Assembly: GCA_000430305.1 (NCBI GenBank)
Contig: ASZZ01000008.1
Span: forward strand, 1 to 64,000
Origin: Streptococcus mitis 17/34
GTDB lineage: Bacteria; Bacillota; Bacilli; Lactobacillales; Streptococcaceae
Length of the DNA: 64,000 nucleotides
Direction: 5' to 3'
The notes beneath the pieces were generated by a model. That model was not told the DNA's origin, did no database searches, and saw only the letters and a program-made list of their open reading frames with translations. Below, piece by piece: positions 30,970 to 41,008 of the stretch. Position 1 is the first letter of the stretch, and the number at the start of each line of letters is the position of its first letter. Made by a program: the position numbers and the translations under genes.

Positions 30970-31497
30970 ATGGCAATTGAAAATTATATGCCAGATTTTG
31001 CTGTGGAAGCAGTCTATGATCTGACAGTCCCAAGCCTGCAGGCGCAGGGAATCAAGGCTGTTTTGGTCGATTTGGACAATACCCTCATTGCTTGGAACAA
31101 CCCTGATGGGACGCCAGAGATGAAGCAATGGCTACATGACCTTCGGGACGCGGGTATTCGCATCATTGTGGTCTCAAATAATACCAAAAAACGAGTTCAA
31201 CGCGCAGTTGAGAAATTTGGGATTGACTACGTTTATTGGGCCTTGAAGCCCTTCACATTTGGGATTGACCGTGCCATGAAGGAATTTCACTATGAGAAAA
31301 GCGAAGTGGTCATGGTTGGCGACCAGCTCATGACAGATATTCGAGCAGCCCACCGTGCAGGCATTCGCTCAATCTTGGTCAAGCCCTTGGTTCAACACGA
31401 CTCTATTAAGACGCAGATTAACCGGGCTCGCGAGCGCCGTGTCATGCGCAAAATCACTGAAAAGTACGGACCGATTACATATAAAAAAGGAATTTAA
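30970..31497 (+). CDS. yqeG: YqeG-family HAD phosphatase
   Basis: A 175-residue HAD superfamily (IIIA) protein. Motif I VLVDLDNTLIAW, motif II VVSNN and motif III/IV VGDQLMTDIRAAH are intact. ATG at 30970 follows AAAAGGAGCC; an in-frame upstream start inside corA is ignored. It heads the conserved yqe operon of Firmicutes. Physiological substrate not established. Confidence 0.88.
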   Translation: MAIENYMPDFAVEAVYDLTVPSLQAQGIKAVLVDLDNTLIAWNNPDGTPEMKQWLHDLRDAGIRIIVVSNNTKKRVQRAVEKFGIDYVYWALKPFTFGIDRAMKEFHYEKSEVVMVGDQLMTDIRAAHRAGIRSILVKPLVQHDSIKTQINRARERRVMRKITEKYGPITYKKGI

Positions 31498-31499
31498 CT

Positions 31500-32605
31500 A
31501 TGGAAGAAATTCTCTGTATTGGTTGTGGAGCAACCATTCAGACGACAGACAAGGCTGGTCTTGGATTTACCCCCCAGTCGGCACTTGAAAAAGGCTTGGA
31601 GACTGGCGAAGTCTATTGCCAACGCTGTTTCCGTCTCCGCCACTATAATGAGATCACGGATGTCCAGTTGACAGACGATGATTTCCTCAAGCTCTTACAC
31701 GAGGTGGGAGACAGTGATGCCTTAGTAGTTAATGTCATTGATATCTTTGACTTTAATGGCTCTGTTATCCCAGGCTTACCACGTTTTGTATCAGGCAATG
31801 ATGTCCTCTTGGTTGGAAATAAAAAAGATATCTTGCCAAAGTCTGTTAAACCAGGCAAGATTAGCCAGTGGCTCATGGAGCGTGCCCACGAAGAAGGGCT
31901 TCGCCCCGTTGATGTCGTCCTGACTTCAGCCCAAAACAAGCATGCCATTAAAGAAGTCATTGATAAAATCGAGCACTACCGTAAGGGCCGCGATGTCTAT
32001 GTGGTCGGTGTGACCAACGTTGGAAAATCAACCCTTATCAATGCTATTATCCAAGAAATCACGGGTGATCAGAATGTCATTACGACTTCGCGTTTCCCAG
32101 GGACAACCTTGGACAAGATTGAGATTCCGCTTGACGACGGCTCTTATATCTACGATACGCCGGGAATCATCCACCGCCACCAGATGGCCCACTACTTGAC
32201 GGCTAAAAACCTCAAGTATGTCAGCCTAAAAAGGAAATCAAGCCCAAAACCTATCAGCTTAATCCTGAACAAACTCTGTTTCTAGGTGGTCTCGGACGAT
32301 TTGATTTCATTGCGGGTGAAAAGCAAGGATTCACTGCCTTCTTTGACAATGAACTTAAATTGCATCGTACCAAGCTAGAAGGCGCTAGTGCTTTCTATGA
32401 AAAGCACGTTGGAACACTTCTGACACCACCAAATAGCAAGGAAAAAGAAGATTTTCCAAGGCTAGTCCAGCATGCCTTTAACATCAAGGACAAGACAGAC
32501 CTAGTCATCTCAGGCCTAGGCTGGATCCGCGTAACAGGCACCGCCAAAGTCGCCGTCTGGGCACCCAAAGGCGTCGCAGTCGTCACACGAAAAGCAATTA
32601 TTTAA
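31500..32605 (+). pseudogene. yqeH: Ribosome-assembly GTPase YqeH, frameshifted
   Basis: The N-terminal 230 codons are normal: zinc finger CIGCGATIQT...CQRCFRLRHY, the circularly permuted GTPase motifs NKKDILPKS (G4), VGVTNVGKSTLIN (G1) and DTPGI (G3). Near 32228, GTCAGCCTAAAA replaces GTCAGCCCTAAAA and the frame is lost. The rest (FLGGLGRFDFIAGEKQGFTAFF to VAVWAPKGVAVV) reads on to 32605 in another frame. One missing C would restore a full protein of about 368 residues. YqeH assembles the 30S subunit, so the break is suspicious as a sequence error. Confidence 0.8.
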
Positions 32606-32661
32606 ACACAGAAAGGAAAGGGTTGTCTGAATTCGGGCGAGCAGGGCGAGCCCCATAGAGA

Positions 32662-32794
32662 ATACTTTTCGCTGTGGTGTCAGTTGGTACAAGTGCTTGT
32701 ACCAACTGCGGAAAATTTGAGACCTTAGGCTCAAATTTTAGTCATGAAAGTCCGAAGGACTTTGCTGACGTCCGTCACCACTTCAGAAAAGTAT
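32662..32794. repeat. Multi-hairpin palindromic element between yqeH and yhbY
   Basis: A 133-base unit bounded by inverted ends ATACTTTTC (32662) and GAAAAGTAT (to 32794), with an inner GTGGTG/CACCAC pair. Inside are three separate hairpins: GTTGGTACAAG/CTTGTACCAAC (32683-32706, perfect), AAAATTTGAG/CTCAAATTTT (32712-32739, perfect) and AAAGTCC/GGACTTT (32747-32763). As RNA this folds into a three-armed structure on a closing stem. It looks like a small non-coding dispersed repeat (RUP- or SPRITE-like), though I cannot name the family. Confidence 0.6.
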
Positions 32795-32819
32795 AAAAAG
32801 AAACTCTTTTAAAGAAATT

Positions 32820-33131
32820 ATGTCATTAACATCAAAACAACGTGCCTTCCTCAACAGCCAGGCACACACCCTCAAACCCATCATCCAAATCGGGAAAAAT
32901 GGTCTCAACGACCAAATCAAAACCAGCGTTCGTCAAGCTCTTGACGCGCGTGAATTGATTAAGGTAACTCTCTTGCAAAATACAGATGAAAATATCCACG
33001 AAGTAGCTGAAATCTTGGAAGAAGAAATCGGTGTGGATACAGTCCAAAAAATCGGACGCATCTTAATCTTGTTTAAACAATCCAGCAAGAAAGAAAATCG
33101 TAAGATTTCTAAAAAAGTCAAAGAAATCTAA
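32820..33131 (+). CDS. yhbY: CRM-domain RNA-binding protein YhbY
   Basis: A 103-residue protein with the CRM fold: LTSKQRAFLNSQAHTLKPI, the GxxG-type loop GKNGLND, and LIKVTLLQNT. A basic tail KKENRKISKKVKEI follows. YhbY binds pre-50S particles. No clear ribosome binding site precedes the ATG. It lies in the yqe operon after the palindromic element. Confidence 0.9.
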   Translation: MSLTSKQRAFLNSQAHTLKPIIQIGKNGLNDQIKTSVRQALDARELIKVTLLQNTDENIHEVAEILEEEIGVDTVQKIGRILILFKQSSKKENRKISKKVKEI

Positions 33132-33181
33132 AACCCTACTCCAAACAACTGTTTTTACAGAGAAATAAAGGAGACTAGCCT

Positions 33182-33810
33182 ATGGCAATCGAATTATTGA
33201 CTCCCTTTACCAAGGTAGAGTTGGAGCCAGAAATCAAGGAGAAAAAACGAAAACAAGTCGGGATTTTAGGGGGAATTTTAACCCTGTTCACAATGCCCAT
33301 CTCATTGTTGCGGACCAAGTACGCCAGCAGTTGGGACTGGACCAAGTTCTACTTATGCCTGAATACCAACCTCCTCATGTTGATAAAAAGGAAACCATTC
33401 CTGAACACCATCGTCTCAAGATGCTTGAATTGGCGATTGAGGGGATTGAAGGTCTGGACATTGAAACTATTGAGTTGGAGCGCAAGGGCATTTCCTATAC
33501 CTACGACACCATGAAGATTTTGACAGAGAAGAATCCAGATACGGATTATTACTTTATCATCGGTGCCGACATGGTGGACTATCTGCCTAAGTGGTACCGA
33601 ATTGATGAACTGGTCGACATGGTTCAGTTTGTGGGGGTTCAGCGCCCACGCTACAAGGCAGGGACTTCCTATCCTGTTATCTGGGTGGATGTGCCTCTCA
33701 TGGATATCTCGTCCAGCATGGTGCGTGACTTCCTTGCCCAAGGTCGGAAACCCAACTTTCTCCTACCTCAGCCAGTGCTAGACTACATCGAGAAGGAGGG
33801 GCTCTACTGA
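33182..33810 (+). pseudogene. nadD: Nicotinate-nucleotide adenylyltransferase NadD, frameshifted
   Basis: ATG at 33182 starts the family N-terminus up to KQVGILGG. At a run of five G near 33270 the frame slips: one more G would give GGNFNPVHNAHLIVADQ, the nucleotide-binding signature. The other frame then carries the rest ([45 protein letters not shown]) to 33810. NadD makes NaAD from nicotinate mononucleotide and ATP in NAD synthesis and is usually essential, so a sequencing slip is more likely than true loss. It ends one base into yqeK. Confidence 0.8.
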
Positions 33811-34403
33811 TGGCCTATCAAGACTATATCAACTGCTCCCGTGAGGCTTTGTTGAAAAAAATGGCAGAGCTTCTACCTGAAAAACGTTTAACCCATTGTC
33901 TAGGTGTAGAGAGTGCAGCCATAGAACTGGCCCAGCGATTCGATGTGGATACTGAGAAAGCAGGTCTTGCAGGGCTTCTTCATGACTATGCTAAAAAGTT
34001 GTCAGACCAGGAATTTCTGGATTTGATTGACCGTTATCAGCTAGACCCTGACCTCAAAAACTGGGGCAATAATGTCTGGCATGGTATGGTTGGCATCTAC
34101 AAGCTTCAGGAAGATTTAGATTTGCATGATCCTGAAATTCTGCGAGCCATTGAAATCCATACAGTCGGGGCTGACCAGATGACTGACCTAGATAAGGTTG
34201 TCTATGTCGCAGACTATATCGAGCACAATCGTGCCTTTCCAGGGGTGGATGTGGCGCGTGAGATTGCAAGTTTGTCACTTAATAAGGCAGTGGCTTACGA
34301 AACAGCTCGTACCGTGGAGCATCTAGCTCATCAGGGATTCCCTATCTATCCCCAAACCCTTGAAACCTATAACGCCTTTGTGCACTATTTGAAAGAGGAC
34401 TAA
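33810..34403 (+). CDS. yqeK: HD-domain hydrolase YqeK
   Basis: A 197-residue HD-domain protein. The metal-binding His-Asp lies in [12 protein letters not shown]. Further family motifs are [16 protein letters not shown] and VYVADYIE. YqeK proteins cleave Ap4A symmetrically. Its start overlaps the nadD stop by one base. Length is the family norm. Confidence 0.9.
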   Translation: MAYQDYINCSREALLKKMAELLPEKRLTHCLGVESAAIELAQRFDVDTEKAGLAGLLHDYAKKLSDQEFLDLIDRYQLDPDLKNWGNNVWHGMVGIYKLQEDLDLHDPEILRAIEIHTVGADQMTDLDKVVYVADYIEHNRAFPGVDVAREIASLSLNKAVAYETARTVEHLAHQGFPIYPQTLETYNAFVHYLKED

Positions 34404-34904
34404 ATGAAAACGGCTTTTATAATCATTGATGTTCAGAATATTTTAGTGGAAACCGGTTTTCAGACAAATAGTCTATTGGACAAAATTTCTTATTTACAAA
34501 ACCAGGCTAGAAGCAAGAATATCGAAATTATTTATGTTCAACATATTGAGGACTCTGAAGCTCAAACATCAGAAGATTGGCAGTTATCTGAGCTTTTAAA
34601 TCGAAAACCTAATGAAAAGGTCTTTCAGAAGAAGTATAACAGTATTTTCAAAGAAACGGGTTTAAAAGAATACTTGGATAAACAGGGGATTGAAAAATTA
34701 GTTTTATGTGGTATGCAGACAGAATATTGTGTGGATACCTCTGTCAAGGTTGCCTTTGAATATGGCTATCAGCTTATTATTCCAGAAGGAACTTGCACAA
34801 CGTTTGATGGGAAAGACATTCCAGCAGAAACGATAAATGAATTTTATGAGGGCATTTGGGAGGGGCGCTTTGCAGATGTCCTAGATTACAAACATATTTT
34901 CTAG
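34404..34904 (+). CDS. Isochorismatase-like cysteine hydrolase
   Basis: A 166-residue protein with the Asp-Lys-Cys triad of the family: FIIDVQNI near the start, KKYNSIF in the middle and LCGMQTEYCVDTSVKVA with the nucleophile Cys. The substrate (nicotinamide-like amide or other) is not predictable. Its ATG directly follows the yqeK stop, and rsfS starts 12 bases later, so it is embedded in the yqe operon. Confidence 0.85.
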   Translation: MKTAFIIIDVQNILVETGFQTNSLLDKISYLQNQARSKNIEIIYVQHIEDSEAQTSEDWQLSELLNRKPNEKVFQKKYNSIFKETGLKEYLDKQGIEKLVLCGMQTEYCVDTSVKVAFEYGYQLIIPEGTCTTFDGKDIPAETINEFYEGIWEGRFADVLDYKHIF

Positions 34905-34916
34905 AAAGAGGACTAA

Positions 34917-35270
<354 letters not shown>

Positions 35271-35380
35271 AAGACGAACTCAGTTGTAGCCAACTGGGTT
35301 TTATTTGCTTATTTTAGAAAATTTGATAGAAAGGTAAAGAGCGAGTGGTGTTTGCCATGGATGCTCTTGGTATCATGATT

Positions 35381-36120
35381 ATGGCAACTTATGAGACCTT
35401 TGCGGCTGTTTACGATGCTGTAATGGACGATAGTTATATGATAAATGGACGGATTTTTCTCTGCGTCATTTGCCCAAGACAAAGGAGAGAAAGAAACTCT
35501 TGGAATTGGCTTGTGGGACAGGCATCCAGTCTGTTCGCTTTTCTCAGGCAGGTTTTGATGTGACTGGACTGGACTTGAGCGCGGATATGTTGAAGATTGC
35601 TGAGAAGAGAGCGACTTCAGCCAAGCAAAAGATTGATTTTATTGAAGGCAATATGCTGGATTTGTCCAAGGCAGGTCAATATGATTTTGTTACGTGTTAT
35701 TCGGACTCAATCTGCTACATGCAGGATGAGGTGGAAGTAGGGGACGTCTTTAAGGAAGTGTATAATGCTCTTAATGAAGACGGAGTTTTCATCTTTGATG
35801 TACATTCGACTTACCAGACAGATGAAGTTTTTCCAGGCTATTCCTATCATGAAAATGCGGAAGATTTCGCCATGCTCTGGGATACCTACGAGGATGCGGC
35901 GCCTCACTCCATTGTGCATGAGTTGACTTTCTTTATCAAGGAAGCGGATGGTTCCTTTAGTCGCCACGATGAAGTGCATGAGGAGCGGACCTATGAAGTT
36001 TTGACCTATGATATTTTGCTGGAACAGGCTGGATTCAAGTTCTTTAAACTCTATGCTGACTTTGAGGACAAGGAGCCAACAGAAACTAGCACCCGTTGGT
36101 TTTTTGTGGCGCAGAAGTAG
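35381..36120 (+). pseudogene. YqeM-like SAM methyltransferase, frameshifted near the start
   Basis: The ATG at 35381 reads MATYETFAAVYDAVMDDS, then loses frame near 35435, where AGTTATATGAT stands for AGTTTATATGAT (one T missing). From 35470 the other frame gives the class I methyltransferase core: LLELACGTGIQSVRFSQAG, VTGLDLSADML, FIEGNMLDL and FIFDVHSTYQ, to 36120. With the base restored the protein would be about 246 residues. Substrate unknown. Confidence 0.8.
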
Positions 36121-36129
36121 GAGAACATC

Positions 36130-37227
36130 ATGACCATCACCGGTATTATCGCGGAGTTCAATCCTTTTCATAATGGACACAAATACCTGCTGGAGCAGGC
36201 TGAGGGATTGAAAATCGTTGCCATGTCAGGAAATTTCATGCAGCGTGGGGAGCCTGCTATCGTGGACAAGTGGACACGGGCTCAGATGGCGCTGGAGAAT
36301 GGAGCGGATCTGGTAGTGGAATTGCCCTTTTTAGTCAGTGTTCAGGCTGCGGATTTTTTTGGCCAAGGAGCTGTGGATATCTTGGCTCGCTTGGGCATTG
36401 ATACTCTATTCTTTGGGACAGAAGAAGCTATGGATTACCAGAAAATTGCTGACTTATACACAGAGCAAGGTGCTGAGATGGAGAAATTTGTGGAAAATCT
36501 GCCTGATTCCCTCTCTTATCCTCAGAAGACCCAGGCCATGTGGAAGGAATTTGCAGGGCTTGATTTTTCTGGCAATACGCCTAATCATGTCCTTGCTCTG
36601 GCTTATACCAAGGCAGTTGCGGGACGAAACATCAAGTCGCATCCGATTCAGCGTCAGGGGGCTGGCTATCATTCTGTGGATAAGGATGTGGACTACGCCT
36701 CGGCGACAGCTCTCCGTCAGCATCAGTCAGACCAAGATTTCTTAGAACGCTTTATGCCTTCTGTTGCCCTCTTTGAGCAGGTTAGTAAGGTGAGCTGGGA
36801 AGACTATTTTCCTATGCTCGGCTATCAAATCTTGTCCAATCCAGACCTAACCACTATTTATCAGGTCAATCAGGAAATGGCAGTGCGCATTAAGGATGCT
36901 ATTAAAACAGCTCAGTCTGTTGACGAATTGGTAGAGGCGGTTGCGACCAAACGTTACACCAAGGCGCGTGTCAGACGCCTCTTGACCTATATCTTGGTGC
37001 AGGCCAGAGAGAATGACTTGCCAGAAGCCATTCATATCCTTGGATTTACTGAAAAAGGCAGACAACATCTTAAATCTCTGAAAGGGCAGCTCAGTCTAGT
37101 CAGCCGAATTGGCAAAGAACCATGGGATAGCATGACTCAAAAGGCAGACAAGATTTACCAACTAGGAAATCCAAGTATAGAAGAGCAGAATTTTGGCAGA
37201 GTGCCGATTAGAATAGAAACAAACTAA
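36130..37227 (+). CDS. tmcAL: tRNA(Met) cytidine acetate ligase TmcAL (YlbM)
   Basis: A 365-residue nucleotidyltransferase-fold protein. The N-terminus has [19 protein letters not shown] (HxGH-type motif) and [14 protein letters not shown]. The middle has LALAYTKA and the C-terminal part [13 protein letters not shown]. TmcAL forms ac4C at the wobble base of elongator tRNA-Met using acetate and ATP. Last gene of the yqe operon; a terminator overlaps its stop codon. Confidence 0.88.
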   Translation: MTITGIIAEFNPFHNGHKYLLEQAEGLKIVAMSGNFMQRGEPAIVDKWTRAQMALENGADLVVELPFLVSVQAADFFGQGAVDILARLGIDTLFFGTEEAMDYQKIADLYTEQGAEMEKFVENLPDSLSYPQKTQAMWKEFAGLDFSGNTPNHVLALAYTKAVAGRNIKSHPIQRQGAGYHSVDKDVDYASATALRQHQSDQDFLERFMPSVALFEQVSKVSWEDYFPMLGYQILSNPDLTTIYQVNQEMAVRIKDAIKTAQSVDELVEAVATKRYTKARVRRLLTYILVQARENDLPEAIHILGFTEKGRQHLKSLKGQLSLVSRIGKEPWDSMTQKADKIYQLGNPSIEEQNFGRVPIRIETN

Positions 37228-37250
37228 GTCTACTGAAAGGTAGGCTTTTT
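37226..37250 (+). terminator. Terminator after tmcAL
   Basis: AGTCTAC and GTAGGCT arms (with a G-T pair) around TGAAAG, followed by five T. Almost identical to the terminator at 38022-38047. Confidence 0.75.
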
Positions 37251-37267
37251 GAGATTTTTTACGAATA

Positions 37268-37418
37268 ATACTCTTCGAAAATCTCTTCAAACCGCGTCAA
37301 CGTCGCCTTGCCGTAGGTATGGTTACTGACTTCGTCAGTTCTATCCACAACCTCAAAACGGTGTTTTGAGCAGCCTGCGGCTAGTTTCCTAGTTTGCTCT
37401 TTGATTTTCATTGACTAT
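37268..37418 (+). repeat. BOX element (boxA-boxB-boxC)
   Basis: Begins ATACTCTTCGAAAATC with the boxA core GTCGCCTTGCCGTA, has the boxB palindrome AAAACGGTGTTTT, and ends with boxC (AGTTTGCTCTTTGATTTTC). It sits between the tmcAL terminator and the yefM promoter. A BOX upstream of yefM-yoeB has been described in pneumococci as affecting the operon's expression. Confidence 0.85.
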
Positions 37419-37451
37419 AAATAGATAGAAAAGAAAATATTGTACAAGTTT

Positions 37452-37480
37452 CTGACAATTCCTTTCTTTTCGTGTATAAT
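37452..37480 (+). promoter_or_regulatory. Promoter of yefM-yoeB
   Basis: CTGACA (37452-37457), 17 bases, then TATAAT (37475-37480), about 30 bases before the yefM ATG. YefM antitoxins typically repress their own promoter. Confidence 0.8.
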
Positions 37481-37510
37481 AGTGGAAAAGAGGTAAAACG
37501 AGGTATGGTT

Positions 37511-37765
37511 ATGGAGGCAGTTCTTTACTCAACATTCCGAAATCATTTAAAAGACTACATGAAGAAGGTAAATGATGAATTTGAGCCTTTGACGGTGGTC
37601 AATAAAAATCCAGATGAGGATATTGTAGTCCTTTCAAAGAGCGAGTGGGATAGTATTCAGGAAACTTTGAGAATTGCTCAAAACAAAGAGTTATCGGACA
37701 AGGTCTTGCGAGGAATGGCTCAAGTTCGTACTGGAAGTACTCAAGTGCATGTTATTGAGGAGTGA
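37511..37765 (+). CDS. yefM: Antitoxin YefM
   Basis: An 84-residue Phd/YefM-family antitoxin: EAVLYSTFRNHLKDYMKKV (DNA-binding half) and IVVLSKSEWDSIQET (family motif), with a disordered C-terminus that caps the toxin. The ATG at 37511 is preferred to the ATG at 37505 because GAGG at 37500 is spaced correctly for it. It is followed 3 bases later by yoeB. Confidence 0.9.
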   Translation: MEAVLYSTFRNHLKDYMKKVNDEFEPLTVVNKNPDEDIVVLSKSEWDSIQETLRIAQNKELSDKVLRGMAQVRTGSTQVHVIEE

Positions 37766-37768
37766 TGG

Positions 37769-38023
37769 ATGCTGCTCAAGTTTACAGAGGATGCCTGGGC
37801 AGATTATTGCTACTGGCAAACTCAAGACAAGAAAACGCTCAAAAGAATCAACAAGATAATCAAGGATATTCAACGTAATCCGTTTACAGGAATAGGAAAA
37901 CCAGAACCTCTTAAATATGACTACCAAGGAGCCTGGTCTCGTCGTATTGACGCAGAAAATCGCTTGATTTATATGATGGATGGAAATAGCGTGGCTTTCT
38001 TGTCTTTCAAAGATCATTACTAA
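37769..38023 (+). CDS. yoeB: Ribosome-dependent mRNA endonuclease toxin YoeB
   Basis: An 84-residue RelE/YoeB toxin: LLKFTEDAWADYCYWQTQD, KDIQRNPFTGIGKPEPLKYDYQGAWSRRI and a final SFKDHY. Residues of the YoeB active site (Glu in GKPEPL, Arg in SRRI, His-Tyr at the end) are present. Cleaves mRNA in the ribosomal A site; neutralised by YefM. Confidence 0.9.
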   Translation: MLLKFTEDAWADYCYWQTQDKKTLKRINKIIKDIQRNPFTGIGKPEPLKYDYQGAWSRRIDAENRLIYMMDGNSVAFLSFKDHY

Positions 38024-38047
38024 GTCTACCGAAAGGTAGGCTTTTTC
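38022..38047 (+). terminator. Terminator of yefM-yoeB
   Basis: AGTCTACC and GGTAGGCT arms around a GAAA loop, then five T. It overlaps the yoeB stop and repeats the tmcAL terminator almost base for base. Confidence 0.8.
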
Positions 38048-38225
38048 TATAATTTTTACTAAGCTATAACTTCTAAGAAATAGAGATTACGCTAATAAAT
38101 TATAGGTAATTAAACTCCAATTTCCCCAAAACATATTCTATTTTAGGTTTGTGAAAATCACTTTTTTATGGTAGAATGTAAAAGAATGTATGTCATTCGG
38201 AATAACAATAAAATGAGGTAAAAAC

Positions 38226-39839
38226 ATGGAAATTATGTCGCTTGCGATTGCTGTTTTTGCCGTCATCATTGGTTTAGTCATTGGATATGTCAGCATCTCA
38301 GCTAAGATGAAATCATCTCAGGAAGCTGCAGAGTTGATGCTTTTAAATGCTGAACAAGAAGCAACTAATTTACGTGGACAAGCTGAGCGTGAAGCGGATT
38401 TACTTGTTAATGAAGCTAAACGTGAAAGTAAGTCTCTTAAAAAAGAAGCACTATTGGAGGCCAAAGAAGAAGCCAGAAAATACCGTGAAGAAGTGGACGC
38501 TGAATTTAAATCAGAACGTCAAGAACTCAAACAAATCGAAAGTCGTTTGACAGAGAGAGCTGCTAGCCTTGATCGTAAGGACGACAATTTGACGAGTAAA
38601 GAACAAACACTTGAACAAAAAGAACAAAGTATTTCTGATAGAGCGAAAAACCTTGATGCGCGTGAAGAGCAATTAGAGGAAGTCGAAAGACAAAAAGAAG
38701 CAGAACTAGAGCGTATTGGTGCCCTGTCTCAGGCAGAAGCACGAGATATTATCTTGGCACAGACAGAGGAAAACTTGACCAAGGAGATTGCTAGTCGTAT
38801 TCGTGAGGCTGAGCAAGAGGTCAAGGAACGTTCTGATAAAATGGCCAAGGACATCCTGGTTCAAGCTATGCAACGTATTGCTGGTGAGTATGTGGCGGAG
38901 TCAACCAACTCAACAGTTCACTTACCAGATGATACTATGAAGGGCCGTATTATTGGTCGTGAAGGTCGTAACATTCGTACCTTTGAAAGTTTGACAGGGG
39001 TCGATGTGATTATTGACGATACACCAGAAGTGGTAACCTTGTCAGGATTTGACCCGATTCGTCGTGAGATTGCCCGTATGACTATGGAAATGTTGCTCAA
39101 AGATGGTCGCATCCATCCAGCTCGTATCGAAGAGTTGGTTGAGAAAAATCGTCAGGAGATTGACAATAAGATCCGTGAATACGGTGAGGCTGCTGCCTAT
39201 GAGATTGGTGCGCCAAACCTTCATCCAGACTTGATGAAGATTATGGGACGTTTGCAGTTCCGTACTTCATATGGACAAAATGTCTTGCGTCATTCGATTG
39301 AAGTTGCTAAGTTAGCTGGTATCATGGCCAGCGAGCTTGGTGAAAATGCGGCTCTTGCTCGTCGTGCTGGATTCCTTCACGATATTGGGAAAGCTATTGA
39401 CCGTGAGGTTGAGGGCAGCCACGTGGAAATCGGTATGGAATTGGCTCGCAAGTATAAGGAACACCCAGTTGTGGTCAATACCATTGCTAGCCACCACGGT
39501 GATGTCGAAGCTGAAAGCGTGATTGCAGTAATCGTTGCTGCAGCAGATGCCTTGAGCGCAGCCCGTCCAGGAGCTCGTAGTGAGTCTCTTGAAAGCTATA
39601 TCAAGCGTCTTCATGATTTGGAAGAAATTGCTAACGGTTTTGAAGGAGTTCAAACAAGCTTTGCCCTTCAAGCAGGACGTGAAATCCGCATCATGGTTAA
39701 TCCAGGACAAATCAAGGACGACAAAGTCACAATCTTGGCTCACAAAGTTCGTGAGAAAATTGAAAATAATCTCGATTACCCAGGAAATATCAAGGTAACC
39801 GTGATCCGCGAGCTTCGTGCAGTAGATTATGCCAAATAA
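38226..39839 (+). CDS. rny: Ribonuclease Y
   Basis: A 537-residue protein: one N-terminal membrane span (about residues 4-25), a long charged coiled coil (30-200), a KH domain ([21 protein letters not shown]) and an HD domain ([30 protein letters not shown]). This is the membrane-anchored endonuclease that starts mRNA decay. Start has AATGAGG upstream, and a -10-like TAGAAT is near 38171. Monocistronic with its own terminator. Confidence 0.93.
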   Translation: MEIMSLAIAVFAVIIGLVIGYVSISAKMKSSQEAAELMLLNAEQEATNLRGQAEREADLLVNEAKRESKSLKKEALLEAKEEARKYREEVDAEFKSERQELKQIESRLTERAASLDRKDDNLTSKEQTLEQKEQSISDRAKNLDAREEQLEEVERQKEAELERIGALSQAEARDIILAQTEENLTKEIASRIREAEQEVKERSDKMAKDILVQAMQRIAGEYVAESTNSTVHLPDDTMKGRIIGREGRNIRTFESLTGVDVIIDDTPEVVTLSGFDPIRREIARMTMEMLLKDGRIHPARIEELVEKNRQEIDNKIREYGEAAAYEIGAPNLHPDLMKIMGRLQFRTSYGQNVLRHSIEVAKLAGIMASELGENAALARRAGFLHDIGKAIDREVEGSHVEIGMELARKYKEHPVVVNTIASHHGDVEAESVIAVIVAAADALSAARPGARSESLESYIKRLHDLEEIANGFEGVQTSFALQAGREIRIMVNPGQIKDDKVTILAHKVREKIENNLDYPGNIKVTVIRELRAVDYAK

Positions 39840-39847
39840 ATAAGAAA

Positions 39848-39875
39848 GAGCAGTTGAAAAATTACTGCTTTTTTG
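39848..39875 (+). terminator. Terminator of rny
   Basis: AGAGCAGT and ACTGCT arms followed by six T, ten bases after the stop codon. Confidence 0.75.
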
Positions 39876-39962
39876 TTACACTAGATAGAAAGACTGTAGA
39901 AGGATAGTTTGCACAAAATGCTACTATCTGAAGGGAAATCTTATTTTATTTTTACAGACTGA

Positions 39963-40604
<642 letters not shown>

Positions 40605-40628
40605 AATTTAGAAAATAGGTACAAGCAA

Positions 40629-40943
40629 ATGATGTTAAAACCCTCTATTGATACCTTGCTCGACAAGGTTCCTTCAAAATATTCACTCGTAATCTTGGAA
40701 GCAAAACGTGCCCACGAATTGGAAGCAGGTGCGCCAGCAACTCAAGGTTTCAAGTCTGAAAAATCAACTCTTCGCGCTTTAGAAGAAATCGAATCAGGAA
40801 ACGTTACAATTCACCCAGATCCAGAAGGAAAACGTGAAGCAGTGCGTCGCCGTATCGAAGAAGAAAAACGCCGCAAAGAAGAAGAAGAAAAGAAAATCAA
40901 AGAGCAAATCGCTAAAGAAAAAGAAGATGGAGAAAAAATTTAA
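40629..40943 (+). CDS. rpoZ: RNA polymerase omega subunit
   Basis: A 104-residue protein: [30 protein letters not shown] and the omega signature about residues 30-60, then a very charged Glu/Lys/Arg tail. Omega helps beta-prime folding. Two adjacent ATG codons (40629, 40632) are possible starts. Confidence 0.9.
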
Positions 40944-41008
40944 GGTTGGGGGGACTCAATCTTATTTTTTCTATTGCAGGAATGTAGTGACAAGGAGGAG
41001 GTGAGAAG

